Origin: Chloroflexota bacterium
GTDB taxonomy: Bacteria; Chloroflexota; Dehalococcoidia; SM23-28-2; RBG-16-64-32
DNA length: 6,067 nt
Reading direction: 5' to 3'
Assembly: GCA_022563285.1 (NCBI GenBank)
Contig: JADFNQ010000090.1
Span: forward strand, 1-6,067
In this document: positions 5,224 through 6,067 of the stretch, piece after piece
How the letters are laid out: the number at the start of each line of letters is the position of its first letter
How positions within the stretch are numbered: the first letter of the stretch is position 1
The notes under the pieces: generated by a model
Database searches by the model: none
What the model was told of the DNA's origin: nothing
The model's input: the letters and a program-made list of their open reading frames with translations, nothing else
Position numbers and translations under genes: made by a program

Positions 5224-5252
5224 ATTATACGAAGCGCTAACTCGACGGTCAA
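5224..5252 (-). promoter_or_regulatory. Sigma-A-type promoter of the rpmH operon
   Basis: The minus strand shows TTGACC (5252-5247), a 17-base spacer, then a perfect TATAAT (5229-5224). One mismatch to the housekeeping consensus at optimal spacing predicts a strong promoter, fitting a ribosomal protein operon. Transcription should start near 5217, giving a leader of about 60 nt before rpmH. It lies wholly in the gap after the transglycosylase stop. Confidence 0.87.
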
Positions 5253-5263
5253 ACCGGCGCCCG

Positions 5264-6067
5264 TCACGGCAGGGGCAGCGTTGGCCCCTCGGCGAGGCCG
5301 TAGGCGTAGCGGTAGTGAGCGTAGTGCTCCAGCACGAGCTGCACGTAGGCCCTCGTCTCGCTGAGGTCTATCGACTCCAGGAACACGTCCGGGTCGCCCG
5401 GCGCCGCCTCCTGCCAGCGCAGGGAGTTGCCGGGGCCGCCGTTGTAGGCGGCCAGCGCTGCCGGGAGGTCGCCTTCGAACAGCTCCAGCTGGGAGCCCAG
5501 GTAGTGAGAGCCGAAGCGGAGGCTGACGTTGGGGCGGAGCAGGTCGGCGTAGGTGAAATCGGTGACGTCCAGCTGGCCGGCGATCTCATCCGCGGTGGTC
5601 GGGATGACCTGAGTCAAGCCCAGGGCGCCCGCCGGCGATTCGGCGTCCGGGTCGAAGAAGCTCTCCTGGCGGATCAGGGCCAGGAGGAGGAGGGGCGGGA
5701 AGCCGTTCGCCTCCGCCTCCGCGGTGGCCAGGTCCTGATACGTGCTGGGGTAGGCGAGCCGCAGGATGTCGGGGGGTGCCTCGGCGCGGTCGGCGACGAG
5801 GCGGGTGGCGGCGCGGGCGGCGACCGTAACCTCGCCCTGGTCGTCGAGGGCCCGGGCGAGCCGGTACAGCAGCCAGGGCTGGCCGGCGACGTCGTTGAGG
5901 AGGGCGGCGAACTGGTCCCGGGCTTCGTCCTGAAGGCCGGCGCGGAGCAGCTCCAGCCCGCGCTGCCAGGGGAGGCCACTGGTCAGCCCCCGCCGCTCGC
6001 GCGGGTCCTCAGGCCCGGCCCACGAGGCGAGCCAGGTTTCGACCGCGGCCCAGTCCGGGGCCGGGGT
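5264..6067 (-). CDS. Lytic transglycosylase, SLT domain (5' end outside window)
   Basis: The frame is open from the window edge to a TGA at 5266-5264, giving 267 C-terminal residues. The first part (to about 115) is helical and Ala/Leu-rich, like the alpha-superhelix of Slt70-type enzymes. The SLT catalytic domain follows: A-L-I-R-Q-E-S-F-F with the catalytic Glu at fragment residue 135, then SPAGALGLTQVIPTTA, and the later A-A-Y-N-G-G-P motif. It ends with the Y-V-Q-x-V-L helix. Such enzymes cleave the MurNAc-GlcNAc bond of peptidoglycan outside the membrane to form 1,6-anhydro ends. The family-typical Met of G-L-M-Q is Thr here. A TTG at 5617 lies inside the catalytic motif and cannot be the start. 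Signal peptide and true start are outside the window. The gene is upstream of, and probably transcribed separately from, the rpmH operon. Confidence 0.93.
   Translation of the reverse strand, partial: TPAPDWAAVETWLASWAGPEDPRERRGLTSGLPWQRGLELLRAGLQDEARDQFAALLNDVAGQPWLLYRLARALDDQGEVTVAARAATRLVADRAEAPPDILRLAYPSTYQDLATAEAEANGFPPLLLLALIRQESFFDPDAESPAGALGLTQVIPTTADEIAGQLDVTDFTYADLLRPNVSLRFGSHYLGSQLELFEGDLPAALAAYNGGPGNSLRWQEAAPGDPDVFLESIDLSETRAYVQLVLEHYAHYRYAYGLAEGPTLPLP

Noticed and set aside
5158..5263. Chromosome origin near rpmH
   Set aside because: rpmH is often close to dnaA/oriC, but no DnaA-box-like cluster (TTATNCACA) or AT-rich unwinding region is visible and no dnaA is present.
5253..5263. 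GGCGCC-centred repeat after the transglycosylase stop as a terminator
   Set aside because: Only a three-pair stem is possible and there are just three T residues after it, which belong to the TTGACC region of the rpmH promoter.
5264..5617. TTG at 5617 as start of a 117-residue transglycosylase
   Set aside because: The codon lies within the catalytic-domain motif AGALGLTQVIP and the frame continues open to the window edge with the catalytic Glu upstream.

Overview
The window is about 6 kb of GC-rich bacterial chromosome, coding almost entirely on the minus strand, so genes are read from the high-coordinate end down. Its core is the conserved ribosome / RNase P / membrane-insertion cluster: rpmH (L34), rnpA (RNase P protein), yidD, a beta-propeller lipoprotein, yidC and jag/khpB. 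It is followed by a PfkB-family sugar or nucleoside kinase and a separately promoted DinB-fold protein. The C-terminal part of a lytic transglycosylase lies upstream of rpmH and runs off the right edge.

Organism: GC-rich coding, a YidC without the large periplasmic domain of Gram-negative YidC, and a PQQ-type propeller lipoprotein between yidD and yidC suggest a monoderm-like, deep-branching lineage. Chloroflexota (Dehalococcoidia-like) is my best guess and Deinococcus-Thermus is the main alternative. This is inference from gene content only.

Layout: 6067-5264 lytic transglycosylase (N-terminus outside the window). 5263-5158 is the intergenic region, with a near-consensus sigma-A promoter (TTGACC-17-TATAAT) and a roughly 60-nt leader containing two small hairpins. 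Then come rpmH (5157-5020), rnpA (4991-4626), yidD (4629-4420, overlapping rnpA), an 87-nt gap with a GC hairpin, the lipoprotein (about 4332-3157), yidC (3160-2144, 4-nt overlap), jag (2181-1441, 38-nt overlap), pfkB (1431-553) and dinB (507-46) with its own extended -10 promoter. No convincing intrinsic terminator is visible. The tight spacing implies one operon from rpmH to the kinase.

Together the operon links translation (L34), tRNA maturation (RNase P), membrane insertion (YidC, YidD), an exported propeller lipoprotein that may assist folding or envelope assembly, and an RNA-binding regulator of envelope growth (Jag/KhpB). The most notable points are the apparent non-canonical ATC start of the lipoprotein gene, the dual-coded yidC/jag junction, a possible Thermus-like shared start region for rpmH and rnpA, and a probably leaderless dinB transcript. 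I see no mobile element, CRISPR array, tRNA or rRNA. I do not see a clearly new multi-gene system; the novelty is in how known genes are arranged and started.
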